Numbered from the stretch's first letter, positions 20,222-29,463 are shown. The stretch: DNA of 64,000 nucleotides from Brucepastera parasyntrophica (GCF_022376835.1 NZ_CP084606.1:1-64000); one strand, 5' to 3'. The notes: generated by a model from the letters alone, not told the origin. Program-made: numbers and translations.

Positions 20222-21519
20222 ATGATGGATATATTGACTGAACAGGCCGAGACCTATGATGAATGTATCAATAAAATCAAAAATAAATATGGCCCGAATA
20301 TTAATATACTGCGGCACAAAAAAATAAGGACCGGCGGATTTCTCGGTTTTTTTGAAAAGGAAGGCATAGAAATAACCTTTACTTTTAACCAGAATAATTA
20401 CCGGGACCAGATACGTTCCCCTGAATCCTACGTAAAAAAGCCTGACCCCTTTGATGAGGAACGGAAACGTATTATCCAGAAAGCGGTCCTTTCGTCCCCC
20501 AGCTTGCGGAAAAGATTCAGCCTCACCTTGACAGCCTTCCGCAGAAAAGCGTGAATACCGGAAATGAACAGCTGACTGAAATACTGAAGAATGTACAGGA
20601 TACAGTCCGCGCGCTTGCCTCCAATATAAACCAGAATCCCGCGGGGACAATTCCTGCCGAACATGAAACTATCAGTAAGATAGAAGAACTTCTCGAACAG
20701 AATGATTTTACTTCTTCCTATATACGGAATATCTGCGCCCGCGCAAAGAGTTCTTTTTCCCTTGACCAGCTGAATGATTTTGATCAGGTTCAGGAAACAG
20801 TCCTCGGCTGGATAGGCGAATCCCTATCTATCTATGAATCCCCGGCGGCCCAGAAACCCCATGTAATAGCCCTGGTCGGACCCACCGGGGTCGGAAAAAC
20901 AACGACTATTGCGAAACTTGCCGCAGCCTACGGCCTTGCATACAAAAAAACGTCCGCGCCGCTCAATGTTCGGGTTATAACTATCGATAATTATCGTATA
21001 GGGGCAAAAAAACAGCTTGAGAAATACGGAGAAATTATGGAAATATCCATCTCCTGCGCTGAAAACCCCGAAGATTTGAGGGTTCTGGTAGAAAATTTCC
21101 AGGACGCCGATGTTATCCTGATAGATACAACGGGCCGGAGTCCGCGGGATTACCTGAAAATAGGCGAGATGCGCCAGTTTTTTGATGTAATCGATTCCGA
21201 TCTGGATGTATATCTGGTAATGAGTGCGACTACAAAGACCAGTGATATGAGGGAAATAATGCAGCAATATGAAACATTCGGATATAAATCCGTAATAGTT
21301 TCAAAGTTTGACGAAACGGCGAGGGTGGGGAATATTATAAGCGTACTCAGCGAGAAACGGAAACCGGTTTCCTATCTGACAACGGGACAGAGGGTTCCAA
21401 AGGATTTCGAGCAGGCTACGGTAATACGATTTTTGACGAATCTGGGCGGCTTTCATGTGCAGCGGGCCAGAATCGATGAAATGTTCCCCGGCAATGAAAA
21501 CCGCTTTGAATGGAGATAA
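20222..21519 (+). CDS. flhF: Flagellar SRP-like GTPase FlhF (frameshifted at a C5 run)
   Basis: FlhF is an SRP-family GTPase that positions and numbers flagella, with FlhG as its activator. The N-terminal domain (from 20222, MMDILTEQAETYDECINKIK) is followed by a variable linker and the NG GTPase domain. The GTPase domain shows the P-loop GPTGVGKTTTIAKLAAAYG, DTTGRSPRD and SKFDETARVGN. The reading is broken at 20496-20500: one extra C in that C5 run joins the two halves (SSPQLAEKIQPHLDSLPQ). Without it the downstream half would appear to start at 20551. Restored length is about 432 residues, normal for FlhF. Confidence 0.93.
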
Positions 21520-21522
21520 TGA

Positions 21523-22428
21523 ATGGAAGATCAGGCAGAAGAATTACGGGCAATAATGAAAGAAAAAAAACAGGCTGCCGCCGTCGTCGAACCGACACCG
21601 GATTCGGCCAGCCGACAGAATAAAAAAACACGGATCATAACGATCACAAGCGGGAAGGGCGGCGTCGGGAAGACAAATGTATCAACCAATATGGCAATCA
21701 CCTACGCCCAGATGGGAAAAAAAGTTATACTCATAGACGCCGATCTCGGTCTCGCGAATGTGAATATAATGATGAATATTATTCCGCAGTATAATCTGTA
21801 TCATGTGATCCGGAAGCAGAAAAAAATGTCTGAAATAATCCTGGACACCGAATACGGTGTAAAACTGATAGCGGGGGCCTCCGGATTTTCAAAAATCGCA
21901 AATCTGAATGAAACCGAACGGGTTTCATTCATTGAGGAATTATACACCCTTTCCGACGCGGACATTATAATCATTGATACAAGCGCCGGCGTTTCAAAAA
22001 ATGTTCTGGGTTTTGTGGCCGCCGCCGACGAAGTTGTAATTGTTACTACTCCCGAACCGACATCGATAACAGACGCATACGGAATCATAAAGATAATAGC
22101 CACTGAAGTTGATAACCTGAACATAAATCTCAAAATGATAGTAAACCGGGTTTCCTCGTCAACGGAAGGAAAACGGGTCGCGGACCGGATGATCCAGATC
22201 GCAGCCCAGTTTTTAAACCTGAAACTGGAATACCTTGGCTTCATATACAATGATCCGCTCGTTCCCCAGGCAGTCCTCAGGCAGAAACCCTTTATGATTG
22301 TTGACCCGAAGGGGAAATCATCCATTTGCCTGAAGCATATTGTAGCCCGTCTCGAAAAAACCGATTTTAATGACTCCGAAGGCTTCGGACGCTTTATCCG
22401 CAAGCTTTTTGGCCGGGATTGGTCATGA
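21523..22428 (+). CDS. flhG: MinD-like ATPase FlhG (flagellar number regulator)
   Basis: FlhG is a MinD/ParA-type ATPase that stimulates FlhF GTPase activity and limits flagellar number. The N-terminal amphipathic helix (MEDQAEELRAIMKEKKQAA) contains the expected FlhF-activating region. The deviant Walker A is TSGKGGVGKTNVSTNMA with the signature lysine, and LIDADLGLANVNIMM follows. The C-terminal membrane-targeting helix (FGRFIRKLF) is present. It is 301 residues and 3 nt after flhF. Confidence 0.94.
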   Translation: MEDQAEELRAIMKEKKQAAAVVEPTPDSASRQNKKTRIITITSGKGGVGKTNVSTNMAITYAQMGKKVILIDADLGLANVNIMMNIIPQYNLYHVIRKQKKMSEIILDTEYGVKLIAGASGFSKIANLNETERVSFIEELYTLSDADIIIIDTSAGVSKNVLGFVAAADEVVIVTTPEPTSITDAYGIIKIIATEVDNLNINLKMIVNRVSSSTEGKRVADRMIQIAAQFLNLKLEYLGFIYNDPLVPQAVLRQKPFMIVDPKGKSSICLKHIVARLEKTDFNDSEGFGRFIRKLFGRDWS

Positions 22429-22512
22429 AAATGGGCATTATAGGGGCAAAAATCAAAAAAAACTTGACCATCGACTATTTTTCGCATAGTCTATTAAATA
22501 GGAGGATTGTAT

Positions 22513-23253
22513 ATGTTCGAACCTAAGATTCCTGCAATTACAGCTGCAGTCGGGTTCGTACTATCACTCTTAATAGGTATTTTCAGCAAAGCCTCTTTTG
22601 GCATTATGCTGCTGAGGGCCTTTCTTCTGGCTGTTTTGGCAGGAGGCCTGGCGTTCGGTATTCAAATTGTTCTGAAGAAATTTGTTCCTGAGCTTTTTGA
22701 AAAAAACGAAGCCGGGACGGAAGGTTTTTCGGATTCCGGTCAACTGGTCGATCTGACCATTGACGATACCGATAAAAATCCGACCCCTGTGATGACTGAC
22801 GATGATATGGTCAATAACGCAGTGCCTGATTTTCTTGCTTCGGCTGTTTCTTCAGCAAAAAACCAGCAGGAGGAGGAAGATGATGACTATATGCCATCGC
22901 AGAGGGCCTCTGCCGATATACCATCATATGCGGAACAGGAACCGCATGAAACTATAGAAACGCAGACACCTGCGGAGCCGGACTATTTCGCAGCACAGTC
23001 TCCGCCGACTCATGTCGGCGAACAGAGAGGCGATTTTCCCGATTTCAGGGACGCTCCTGCTAAAGAAAGTACTCCGGAGCCAATGGAGTATGATGATACG
23101 GGAACTCCTGCCGTTTCTTCTCTTATGGATGAACCTCCGGCAAGCCGGCTGCAGGAAAGACCTGCGCCGGCCCGTACCGGTTCCGATAATCCCGGCGCCG
23201 AAACCGACACCATGGCAAAGGCAATACGGACCATGTTGTCGGGAGACAGATGA
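22513..23253 (+). CDS. Hypothetical two-helix membrane protein in the flagellar operon
   Basis: I do not recognise a named family. The start ATG 22513 has AGGAGG at 22500-22505. The protein has two membrane helices at about residues 7-25 and 31-54 with a short loop, followed by an acidic, Pro- and Glu-rich tail of about 190 residues that is likely disordered. It ends with a short conserved-looking helix (DTMAKAIRTMLSGDR). It lies between flhG and the flagellar sigma factor, so a role in motility or anchoring is likely. The 84-nt leader contains TTGACC at 22464-22469 but no good -10 box, so an internal promoter is uncertain. Confidence 0.65.
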   Translation: MFEPKIPAITAAVGFVLSLLIGIFSKASFGIMLLRAFLLAVLAGGLAFGIQIVLKKFVPELFEKNEAGTEGFSDSGQLVDLTIDDTDKNPTPVMTDDDMVNNAVPDFLASAVSSAKNQQEEEDDDYMPSQRASADIPSYAEQEPHETIETQTPAEPDYFAAQSPPTHVGEQRGDFPDFRDAPAKESTPEPMEYDDTGTPAVSSLMDEPPASRLQERPAPARTGSDNPGAETDTMAKAIRTMLSGDR

Positions 23254-23282
23254 TGAGAATAGAATACTGAAGGGTGGCGTAA

Positions 23283-24071
23283 ATGGGGAACACGCTTTTG
23301 GAACAGAAAACTGAAGAAGAACTGTGGATGGAGTACAAGAAAACAAAAGACCCGGCAATACGCGAATTCTTCATAAAGCAATATGCTCCGCTCGTAAAAT
23401 ATGTTGCGGGCAAAGTTGCTGTCGGAATGCCGAGCAGTGTTGAATTTGATGATCTTGTTGGTTTTGGTGTTTTCGGGCTTCTTGATGCGATCGACAAATT
23501 TGATCCTGAAAAAAATGTCAAATTCAAGACATATGCGGTAACAAGAATCCGGGGATCAATTTTTGATGAACTGAGATCCATTGACTGGGTCCCGCGTTCT
23601 GTCCGCCAGAAAACCAGGGAAATCGAGGACGCTGTTTCCCGGCTTGAATCAAAACTGGGCAGAACGGCAACCGACACGGAAATCGCAAGTTCCCTCGGTG
23701 TGAGCGAGTCCGAGTTTCAGCAAACGCTCTTTAAGATATCGGGGACAAGCATTATGTCCCTGAATGATGTTTGGTATTCCGGTGATGATTCCGACCGTAT
23801 ATCCATAGGGGACAGCATTGAATCCCCATCATCACTTAATCCTGATGTAATTGTGGAAAGGGAAGAAATCCGCAGGGTAATAGTTGAGGCAATCAATGAA
23901 TTGCCCGAAAAAGAAAAGATGGTGCTTGTTTTGTATTATTATGAAGACCTGACATTAAAGGAGATCGGACAGGTTCTGAACGTGACCGAATCCCGGGTGT
24001 CCCAGCTTCATACTAAGGCAAACCTGCGCCTCAGGGCCAAACTGACAAACATCAGAAAAGGCATCATCTAA
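23283..24071 (+). CDS. fliA: RNA polymerase sigma factor FliA/WhiG (sigma-28 type)
   Basis: This sigma factor directs RNA polymerase to late flagellar promoters. The 262-residue protein shows region 2 ([58 protein letters not shown]). It also has region 3 ([20 protein letters not shown]) and region 4 with its helix-turn-helix ([20 protein letters not shown]). The start at 23283 follows GGGTGG. No sigma-28 box was identified elsewhere in the window, so its targets are not visible here. Confidence 0.95.
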   Translation: MGNTLLEQKTEEELWMEYKKTKDPAIREFFIKQYAPLVKYVAGKVAVGMPSSVEFDDLVGFGVFGLLDAIDKFDPEKNVKFKTYAVTRIRGSIFDELRSIDWVPRSVRQKTREIEDAVSRLESKLGRTATDTEIASSLGVSESEFQQTLFKISGTSIMSLNDVWYSGDDSDRISIGDSIESPSSLNPDVIVEREEIRRVIVEAINELPEKEKMVLVLYYYEDLTLKEIGQVLNVTESRVSQLHTKANLRLRAKLTNIRKGII

Positions 24072-24089
24072 AAGCAGGAATTGCGCAGC

Positions 24090-26063
24090 ATGGTTAGTCT
24101 TGATCAAATCAAGGAAACAATGAACAAGCTCATGGAAGAAGACAAATCGAAAACATTTGTCGATGTTTCCGCTGAAACGCTGGATGCCGCGCTTGAAAGC
24201 GCGATCATGCAGTTGGGCATTCCCATGCGCGATATGAATTATGAAATAATACAGCGCGGAAATTCAAGTTTTTTCAGCATATACAAAAAAGACTGGGTCA
24301 TCCGTGCCTATGAAATGAACAAACTGAAAGGCAAACATGACACCCAAAAGGCCTCGGATGACGAAGCCGACCTTCTCGCGAGCAATGAACCGGTCATAGA
24401 AGACCGCGCCGGGTCCGCCCATGTATTCTGCGGCGGCGACGGCGTATATATTAAAATCATTCCACCTTCAGGAAATGGAGCCCCGGCAACATACCGGGAC
24501 GCCATGGAAAAGATACGCGAGCGGGGCGTTGCCACCGGTATAAATGAAGAGGCCGTCAAACAGGCCGTAAAAAATGCCACCGGCGAGTATGTATATGTGG
24601 GTATGTATCCGCGGAATCCGGCAAACGACGCAATTATCGCGGTTGACATTACCGACAATGAAATGAAGGCATGGATATTTGTTACGCCTCCCGGCAAGGG
24701 CGGCGCCGACCTGTCCGAAGACTCGATTATCACCTTCCTTAAAAATAACCGCATTGAGGTCGGCATCGATGAACAGCGGGTCAGGGAGTTTGTGGATAAT
24801 CCCGTATACCAGGAAAACTATCTTATTGCCGAAGGTATCAAACCTCAGGACGGCGCCGACGCCCGGATTGTATACAATTTTGAAACGGATTCGTCCAAAA
24901 TACGCCTCCGCGAAAATGAGGCCGGTAAAGTCGACTTTAAGGAACTCAATCAGATACAGAATGTTGTTGAAGGACAGCCCCTTGCGCAGAAAATTGTCGA
25001 GGAACGGGGCAAAGGCGGTAAAACCGTTACCGGAAGGTATCTTGAGGCAAAGAACGGCAAGGATATTCCGATGCCGGTCGGAAAGAATACCCGCGTAGCC
25101 GAAGACGGCCTGACCATTGTCGCTGAAACCAACGGACGGGTTATGATCCTGAACAATAAAATCCATGTTGAACCCATACTCACTATAGACGGCGACGTAT
25201 CCCTCAAGACCGGAAACATCATGTTCCTCGGGACCGTATATATTAACGGAAATGTCGAGGACGGTTTCTCCGTAAAGGCTTCCGGAAATATCGAAGTCAA
25301 GGGAACCGTCGGAAAATCCGAACTTGACGCGGAAGGCGATATTGTTGTTACCCAGGGTATAGCGGGCAAGGGAGAAGGATTTATCCGTACCGGCCGGTCC
25401 CTGTGGGCAAAATTCATAGAAAACACACGCATTGAGGCCGGGGAATTTGTTATTGTTTCCGACGGTATTATCAATTCCCAGGTAAGCGCAAACAGAAAAA
25501 TACTGTGCCAGGGAAAACGAGCTGCGATAATCGGCGGTTCGCTGAATGCCGCGGAAGAAATCCATGCAAAAACTCTCGGAAGTCTGGGCGGCGCGAATGA
25601 AACAGTCCTCAGCGTCGGATTTGATCCCCGAAGCAAGGAACGCCTCGATTCCCTCCTGCTGACAAAACAGACTGCGGACAAGGAACTTGAAGAAGTCCAG
25701 CTTAACTATAATACTCTGATGAATGTCAAAAAGCAGCGGAAGGAACTACCCGAGGATAAGGAAGCGGTTCTGAAAAAACTCGGGGAGAGGCAGTATATTC
25801 TTGAAACTGAAATTGATGAAGTCGAGACTGAAATCAAACAGATTCAGGATTATTTAAGCAATCTCAAAACCCGCGGAAAAGTTTCCGCTTCGGTAAAGGT
25901 CTTTGCGGGCGTAAAAATTATCATTCGCGATGTTGTTGAAGAAATCAGGACAGACTGTAAGGCGACAACATTCTATCTTGAAAACGGACTGATACGTTAC
26001 GGCAAATATCAGGGCCCGGATGAAGATATGAAGAGGGTGCCCAGTGGCTATACAGCCAATTGA
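24090..26063 (+). CDS. fapA: FapA family protein (DUF342) in the flagellar operon
   Basis: A large cytoplasmic protein of the FapA/DUF342 family, which in other bacteria links polar targeting with flagellar or envelope functions. The N-terminal 60 residues form a Jag-like domain (ETLDAALESAIMQLGIPMRD). The central region is the beta-helical FapA repeat domain (VFLG-type repeats near residues 330-500, such as GNIMFLGTVYINGNVEDGF). The C-terminal third is a coiled coil (KQTADKELEEVQLNYNTLMN). The ATG at 24090 lies 9 nt after AGGAA, and a TTG at 24081 is directly adjacent to it, so 24090 is preferred. It directly follows fliA. Confidence 0.85.
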   Translation: MVSLDQIKETMNKLMEEDKSKTFVDVSAETLDAALESAIMQLGIPMRDMNYEIIQRGNSSFFSIYKKDWVIRAYEMNKLKGKHDTQKASDDEADLLASNEPVIEDRAGSAHVFCGGDGVYIKIIPPSGNGAPATYRDAMEKIRERGVATGINEEAVKQAVKNATGEYVYVGMYPRNPANDAIIAVDITDNEMKAWIFVTPPGKGGADLSEDSIITFLKNNRIEVGIDEQRVREFVDNPVYQENYLIAEGIKPQDGADARIVYNFETDSSKIRLRENEAGKVDFKELNQIQNVVEGQPLAQKIVEERGKGGKTVTGRYLEAKNGKDIPMPVGKNTRVAEDGLTIVAETNGRVMILNNKIHVEPILTIDGDVSLKTGNIMFLGTVYINGNVEDGFSVKASGNIEVKGTVGKSELDAEGDIVVTQGIAGKGEGFIRTGRSLWAKFIENTRIEAGEFVIVSDGIINSQVSANRKILCQGKRAAIIGGSLNAAEEIHAKTLGSLGGANETVLSVGFDPRSKERLDSLLLTKQTADKELEEVQLNYNTLMNVKKQRKELPEDKEAVLKKLGERQYILETEIDEVETEIKQIQDYLSNLKTRGKVSASVKVFAGVKIIIRDVVEEIRTDCKATTFYLENGLIRYGKYQGPDEDMKRVPSGYTAN

Positions 26064-26385
26064 TCTGCAGACTCTGTATACTCAGCTCGATAAGGTAGGC
26101 AAAACGCAGGTCCAGCAGCAGGCTGCCGCGGAAGTGGACAGAGACGCCAAAATGGCCGCGAACCGCGCGGATGCCGAAAAAAAAACAAAAACTGTCCAGA
26201 AAACCGAGGCGGAAGAAGACGGGGCCGCGGTCGTTCATGAAAAAAAGGATTTTGAGGAAGAACAGAACAGCCCTCAAATGAAAAAACAGGAAAAAAAGGA
26301 AGATTCCGGCGAGGCTCCTGAAGAGAAAAAACAGGAAGTAATCCGTGATCCTGATATCGGAAACCGTGTTGATATTTCCGGATAA
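26044..26385 (+). CDS. Hypothetical charged protein, overlapping fapA
   Basis: A 113-residue protein starting at GTG 26044, overlapping the fapA end by 20 nt. The N-terminus AIQPIDLQTLYTQLDKVGKT looks conserved and amphipathic. The rest is extremely rich in Lys and Glu, likely disordered, ending IRDPDIGNRVDISG. I know no function. Its place at the 3' end of the flagellar operon and overlap with fapA suggest co-expression. Coding is likely because both the ordered N-terminus and the C-terminal segment look non-random. Confidence 0.6.
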   Translation: MAIQPIDLQTLYTQLDKVGKTQVQQQAAAEVDRDAKMAANRADAEKKTKTVQKTEAEEDGAAVVHEKKDFEEEQNSPQMKKQEKKEDSGEAPEEKKQEVIRDPDIGNRVDISG

Positions 26386-26391
26386 CAGAAA

Positions 26392-26988
26392 ATGGACGGT
26401 ACCGTGATTTTTTCCATTCTCCTTTTAGCGGTAAATATTCTGATAATGATAATTTTCTATTTTTTTCTCAAATCCCGTTTTTCAAGCGACAAAATTCTTG
26501 CGAATTTACAGGAAGAAGTAAATGGGCTCATAACGGACATAGACAAGGCAGCGGACCGGGATATCGCCATTCTTGAAGCCCGCATACAGCAGCTGCGTTC
26601 ACTTATCGCCCTTGCTGACCAGCGTATCCTTGTAGCTGAACGGGAAGTAAAAAAAAGACAGGAAGCCGCTTCCCTGACTGAGGCTCTGCAAAAGGAGCCG
26701 GAACGCGTTCCGCCGAAACCTGTTCAGGTTATTGACATTGGCCGCCTTTCCGGAGAAAACAAACCTGAACCCGCCAAAGCTGCGCATACAGAGACGGAAT
26801 CTCCCGTAGTCGTTTATTCCCGCCCGAAAGTCCGGCATTCACCGGATCAGATCCGCCCGCAAATACCGGTGAAGGAGCAGGTTATCGAACTCGCGGAACA
26901 GGGCTTTTCAGCCGAAATAATTGCCAAACGCCTTTCAATTTCACCAGGGGAAGTGGAACTGATTCTTGATTTGAATATACACCTTTAA
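26392..26988 (+). CDS. Hypothetical membrane-anchored coiled-coil protein with HTH-like tail
   Basis: A 198-residue protein with an N-terminal membrane helix (residues 6-26, IFSILLLAVNILIMIIFYFF) and a coiled coil (ILEARIQQLRSLIALADQRI). A Pro-rich linker and a C-terminal helix-turn-helix-like segment follow (VIELAEQGFSAEIIAKRLSI then SPGEVELIL). The architecture resembles the DUF6115 type found beside flagellar genes; the name is tentative. It is the last gene of the long flagellar run. Its final codons and stop (ATA CAC CTT TAA) lie inside the left end of repeat copy 2, so the C-terminus IHL may have come from that element. Confidence 0.65.
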   Translation: MDGTVIFSILLLAVNILIMIIFYFFLKSRFSSDKILANLQEEVNGLITDIDKAADRDIAILEARIQQLRSLIALADQRILVAEREVKKRQEAASLTEALQKEPERVPPKPVQVIDIGRLSGENKPEPAKAAHTETESPVVVYSRPKVRHSPDQIRPQIPVKEQVIELAEQGFSAEIIAKRLSISPGEVELILDLNIHL

Positions 26989-27080
26989 TGTAAGTTTCTG
27001 ATATAAAGAATTGGCTAATTCTTTATATCAGAAACACTTATAACCGGAAATAGTCAAATAATTTAAATTATTTGACTATA
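26976..27080 (+). repeat. Double-palindrome repeat element, copy 2
   Basis: Begins TATACACCTTTAA within the preceding gene and contains its stop codon (26986-26988). The first palindrome is 26994-27035 (GTTTCTGATATAAAGAATT arm, one mismatch near the centre). The second is a perfect 28-nt palindrome at 27051-27078 (TAGTCAAATAATTT and its complement). There is no T run after either hairpin on the plus strand. It may nonetheless act as a bidirectional hairpin barrier at the end of the flagellar operon. Confidence 0.9.
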
Positions 27081-27099
27081 ATTCAAGTCTTTAATCCTG

Positions 27100-27927
27100 A
27101 TGTCGATACTGGAAGAGATGGTATCGTCGGAAAATTGTTATAATTATGATAATTCGCCAGTGGTGCGTTCCGCGCTTCAGAGGAATGATTTTCTCTATGC
27201 CGTGAGGCTGTATTCTGAACGTCCCGCCTATATTTCCGAATATGCCGGATTACTGCACATTCATGTACTCCTCGGCCTGATTGAAAGCCGTTCGGCGGTT
27301 ATTGATGCGGTAATAAAAAATGATGATACAATTCATTCCCTGACTCTTATCTGCGCGTCGGGATTTGCTCCCGGCATGTTTTCCCGGAAACTGAAGCGGA
27401 TCGCGCCCCGGGCAATCATTGAGCAGATATATGAAAAAAATGCCGGCAGATATCTTTCACGGGAAGGAAAAATACTTGAACCACGGGATTCGATGGTCTT
27501 TGTGCGCGGTATCCGTGATCTGCATAGGTCGCGGAATATATTGCTGGGCCTTTTGCTTGAATACCGGGCCCTCTATACAATCTGCAGGACCGATTTGCGC
27601 CCTTCCGTCGAAGCCGCCTCTGTCCGTTCTTCTTCCGATTATTTTCTGCCTTTTGTTTTTTTTGAATCTGAAGGAAGGCTCTGCGGTATTCCGGAATATC
27701 AGGTGGTACAGATTATCCGTTCGGCTGAAGGTTCTCTCACAATTGAAACGGATAGTTCCTGCGGCCAGCACGGAAAAATAAACTGCGATGATATTCTGTA
27801 TACAAAAAAAATAAATGTGCTGAATTGCTTTCCCGGTGAACAGCTGTCCCGGGGCTATTACCGCACAATGGCTGTCACGGAAAAAAAGGAATTTATCCTG
27901 TGCATTCCCTCTTTTATAGTCAAATAA
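27100..27927 (+). CDS. Hypothetical protein with possible CheW-like C-terminal domain
   Basis: A 275-residue protein with no signal peptide or membrane helix. The first 160 residues look helical. From about residue 180 the pattern FVFFESEGRLCGIPEYQVVQ, then IIRSAEGSLTIET and later YYRTMAVTEKKEFILCIPSF, resembles the strand order of CheW-like domains (compare FAIPVENVREIIR-type segments). This is a weak inference. No convincing ribosome site precedes ATG 27100, and ATG 27118 is an alternative. The gene starts 20 nt after repeat copy 2, and its last codons and stop (ATA GTC AAA TAA) come from a half-copy of the same repeat. Confidence 0.6.
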   Translation: MSILEEMVSSENCYNYDNSPVVRSALQRNDFLYAVRLYSERPAYISEYAGLLHIHVLLGLIESRSAVIDAVIKNDDTIHSLTLICASGFAPGMFSRKLKRIAPRAIIEQIYEKNAGRYLSREGKILEPRDSMVFVRGIRDLHRSRNILLGLLLEYRALYTICRTDLRPSVEAASVRSSSDYFLPFVFFESEGRLCGIPEYQVVQIIRSAEGSLTIETDSSCGQHGKINCDDILYTKKINVLNCFPGEQLSRGYYRTMAVTEKKEFILCIPSFIVK

Positions 27928-27930
27928 TCT
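27915..27930 (+). repeat. Solo half of the second palindrome of the repeat element
   Basis: TATAGTCAAATAATCT at 27915-27930 is identical over 16 nt to 5259-5274 in repeat copy 1. The partner arm is missing. It contains the stop codon of the preceding gene. A 16-nt match by chance in 64 kb is very unlikely, so it is probably a remnant or a target of the element. Confidence 0.75.
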
Positions 27931-27982
27931 GAATACATGCCTCCGGGTCCTGCCTTAAAAAAAAAGGTATTCTGAAATCCAT

Positions 27983-28019
27983 ACTTATTACAATACTTAT
28001 GATAAGTATTGTAATAAGT
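27983..28019 (+). repeat. Perfect 37-nt inverted repeat
   Basis: Arms ACTTATTACAATACTTAT and its exact complement, 18 nt each, flank a single G. No T run follows on either strand, so it is not a standard terminator. It lies between the putative CheW-like gene and the convergent outer-membrane protein gene, and could act in RNA processing or be a remnant of a palindromic insertion. Confidence 0.75.
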
Positions 28020-28076
28020 CTTTATGCGATGCCGCAATTCCGTTGGCTGTCCGGAATAAAACACCCCGCCGCGAAT

Positions 28077-28114
28077 AAAAAAAGCCGGTATGCGGGGTAG
28101 TTCCCGGTACCGGC
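28077..28114 (-). terminator. Rho-independent terminator of the outer-membrane protein gene
   Basis: On the minus strand GCCGGTA (28114-28108) pairs with TACCGGC (28090-28084) and is followed by seven T (28083-28077). It lies about 33 nt past the stop of the minus-strand gene. Confidence 0.8.
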
Positions 28115-28146
28115 CTTGTTTGTTTTGCGTTTTTTGATGAGATGTC

Positions 28147-29019
28147 CTAGATCTGCACCCTCAGGCCTGCGTTTGCCCCCCAGTTACCGCTGACAAAATT
28201 ATACATTCCGTACAGATCGATCTTCACGACAGCGATGTTAAAGGAAAGTCCGCCGAATACCCTGGCGCCGTAAAGTGTTTCCTTGTTTGAGCCCTTCTGG
28301 TTCGCGACCGTATAGTTTGAGTCGGAAAATGCGACATAGCCCGCCAGACCGGCGTAGGGCGTTATGACCACTATATTCTTTGAAACCTGTACTTTTGCCT
28401 CAATGACATTCGAGGAAAAATCAATGCCGAGTTCACTGTCCTGGGTATACTGGGGCGGAATGCCCACTATGCCGAGTTCAGACGGTGAAAAGGTATAACC
28501 GACGCTTCCGCTTGTGTGGTAATATCCGATTCCTACGCTGAGGGCAGGTATGACAGCCCTGTCCTTCAGAATCGCATAACGTATATCAGCGCCGAAATTC
28601 AGATATTTTACGGATACCTTATTGATCTTTACTTCCGGAAGCATGCCAAACCGGAAACCGAGATCAAACGGAAGAACTATGCCTCCGATGCGGCCTTCAA
28701 CCGCGAAATTGGGAAGAATAAGCGTATCCACAGGCAGGTCGGCCCCTGTAAGTTCGATAGCGTCCTTCAGGGCCTGTACCGGGAATCTTGTTATGCCGGC
28801 TGCTATACCGATCCCGAAGTGGGGCGGAACTCCAATCAGTTGACCTATATATGCATTCGACCAGGTCCCTCCGACAACTGCACTGTCCGGAAGCGCCGTA
28901 TTTATTTCGCCCAAAAAGGAATTCAGGGCGTCATTGAAATCATCCAGAACAGCCGACTGGGCGGAAAGTCCTGAAACTGTGATCAGAATAATGAAAAGTA
29001 TGAGTAATAGCTTTTTCAT
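28147..29019 (-). CDS. Probable outer-membrane beta-barrel protein
   Basis: A secreted protein of 290 residues starting at ATG 29019 (GGAGG 8 nt upstream; an in-frame start at 29034 is less likely). The signal peptide is LLLILFIILITVSGLSAQ. The mature part consists of alternating hydrophobic and polar residues typical of antiparallel barrel strands, with Gly-Tyr and Gly-aromatic turns. It ends in a strand with a terminal hydrophobic residue (WGANAGLRVQI), as outer-membrane proteins do. It resembles spirochaetal eight-stranded porin-like families, but I cannot name it. It is a single-gene unit with its own terminator. Confidence 0.75.
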   Translation of the reverse strand: MKKLLLILFIILITVSGLSAQSAVLDDFNDALNSFLGEINTALPDSAVVGGTWSNAYIGQLIGVPPHFGIGIAAGITRFPVQALKDAIELTGADLPVDTLILPNFAVEGRIGGIVLPFDLGFRFGMLPEVKINKVSVKYLNFGADIRYAILKDRAVIPALSVGIGYYHTSGSVGYTFSPSELGIVGIPPQYTQDSELGIDFSSNVIEAKVQVSKNIVVITPYAGLAGYVAFSDSNYTVANQKGSNKETLYGARVFGGLSFNIAVVKIDLYGMYNFVSGNWGANAGLRVQI

Positions 29020-29118
29020 GAAAAATACCTCCATCCTATATACATACTATACACATCACACCGGGTAAAAACAATAATCAGGATTTTTTTTGATTCAGTA
29101 AATTTTCCCGCGGTGATA

Positions 29119-29146
29119 TTGACTTTTTTATGTATTTATTTATAAT
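29119..29146 (+). promoter_or_regulatory. Promoter of tRNA-Phe
   Basis: TTGACT at 29119-29124 and TATAAT at 29141-29146 with 16-nt spacing, about 50 nt upstream of the tRNA. It is the best sigma-70 match seen in the window. Confidence 0.75.
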
Positions 29147-29195
29147 GCTGTGAGTTGGTTCCGGAAAACAGACCGGGTCCGCACGTATATGTTAG

Positions 29196-29268
29196 GCCGT
29201 TGTAGCTCAGTTGGTAGAGCAATGGACTGAAAATCCATGTGTCGACAGTTCAATTCTGTCCGACGGCA
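29196..29268 (+). tRNA. tRNA-Phe (GAA)
   Basis: A complete cloverleaf. Acceptor arm GCCGTTG pairs with CGACGGC (one G-U), D arm GCTC/GAGC, anticodon arm ATGGA/TCCAT with anticodon GAA at 29229-29231, T arm GACAG/CTGTC with TTCAATT loop, discriminator A at 29268. CCA is not encoded. It is a single tRNA flanked by its own promoter and terminator. Confidence 0.97.
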
Positions 29269-29272
29269 GATA

Positions 29273-29308
29273 AAAACGCTTCAAAATATGTTTGAAGCGT
29301 TTTTTTTA
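29273..29308 (+). terminator. Rho-independent terminator after tRNA-Phe
   Basis: AAACGCTTCAAA and TTTGAAGCGTTT form a 12-bp stem with a short loop, followed by a T run (TTTTTTTT). Confidence 0.92.
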
Positions 29309-29463
29309 TGTACGTATAACAAAAATCATGATAAAATACCTGTAATTAGAACCATTTTGGACCGGTAAAGGTTTCAAAATTATTCTATAAGGAGAATTAT
29401 GGGATGTTTATCTGAAGCCGGACAGGCGGTTTTTCTTTTTTAAATCTCCCGTGATTATCTTTC

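Noticed and set aside
24468-25565. A 365-codon minus-strand open frame opposite fapA
   Set aside because: It is a shadow of the FapA coding frame with no recognisable domain.
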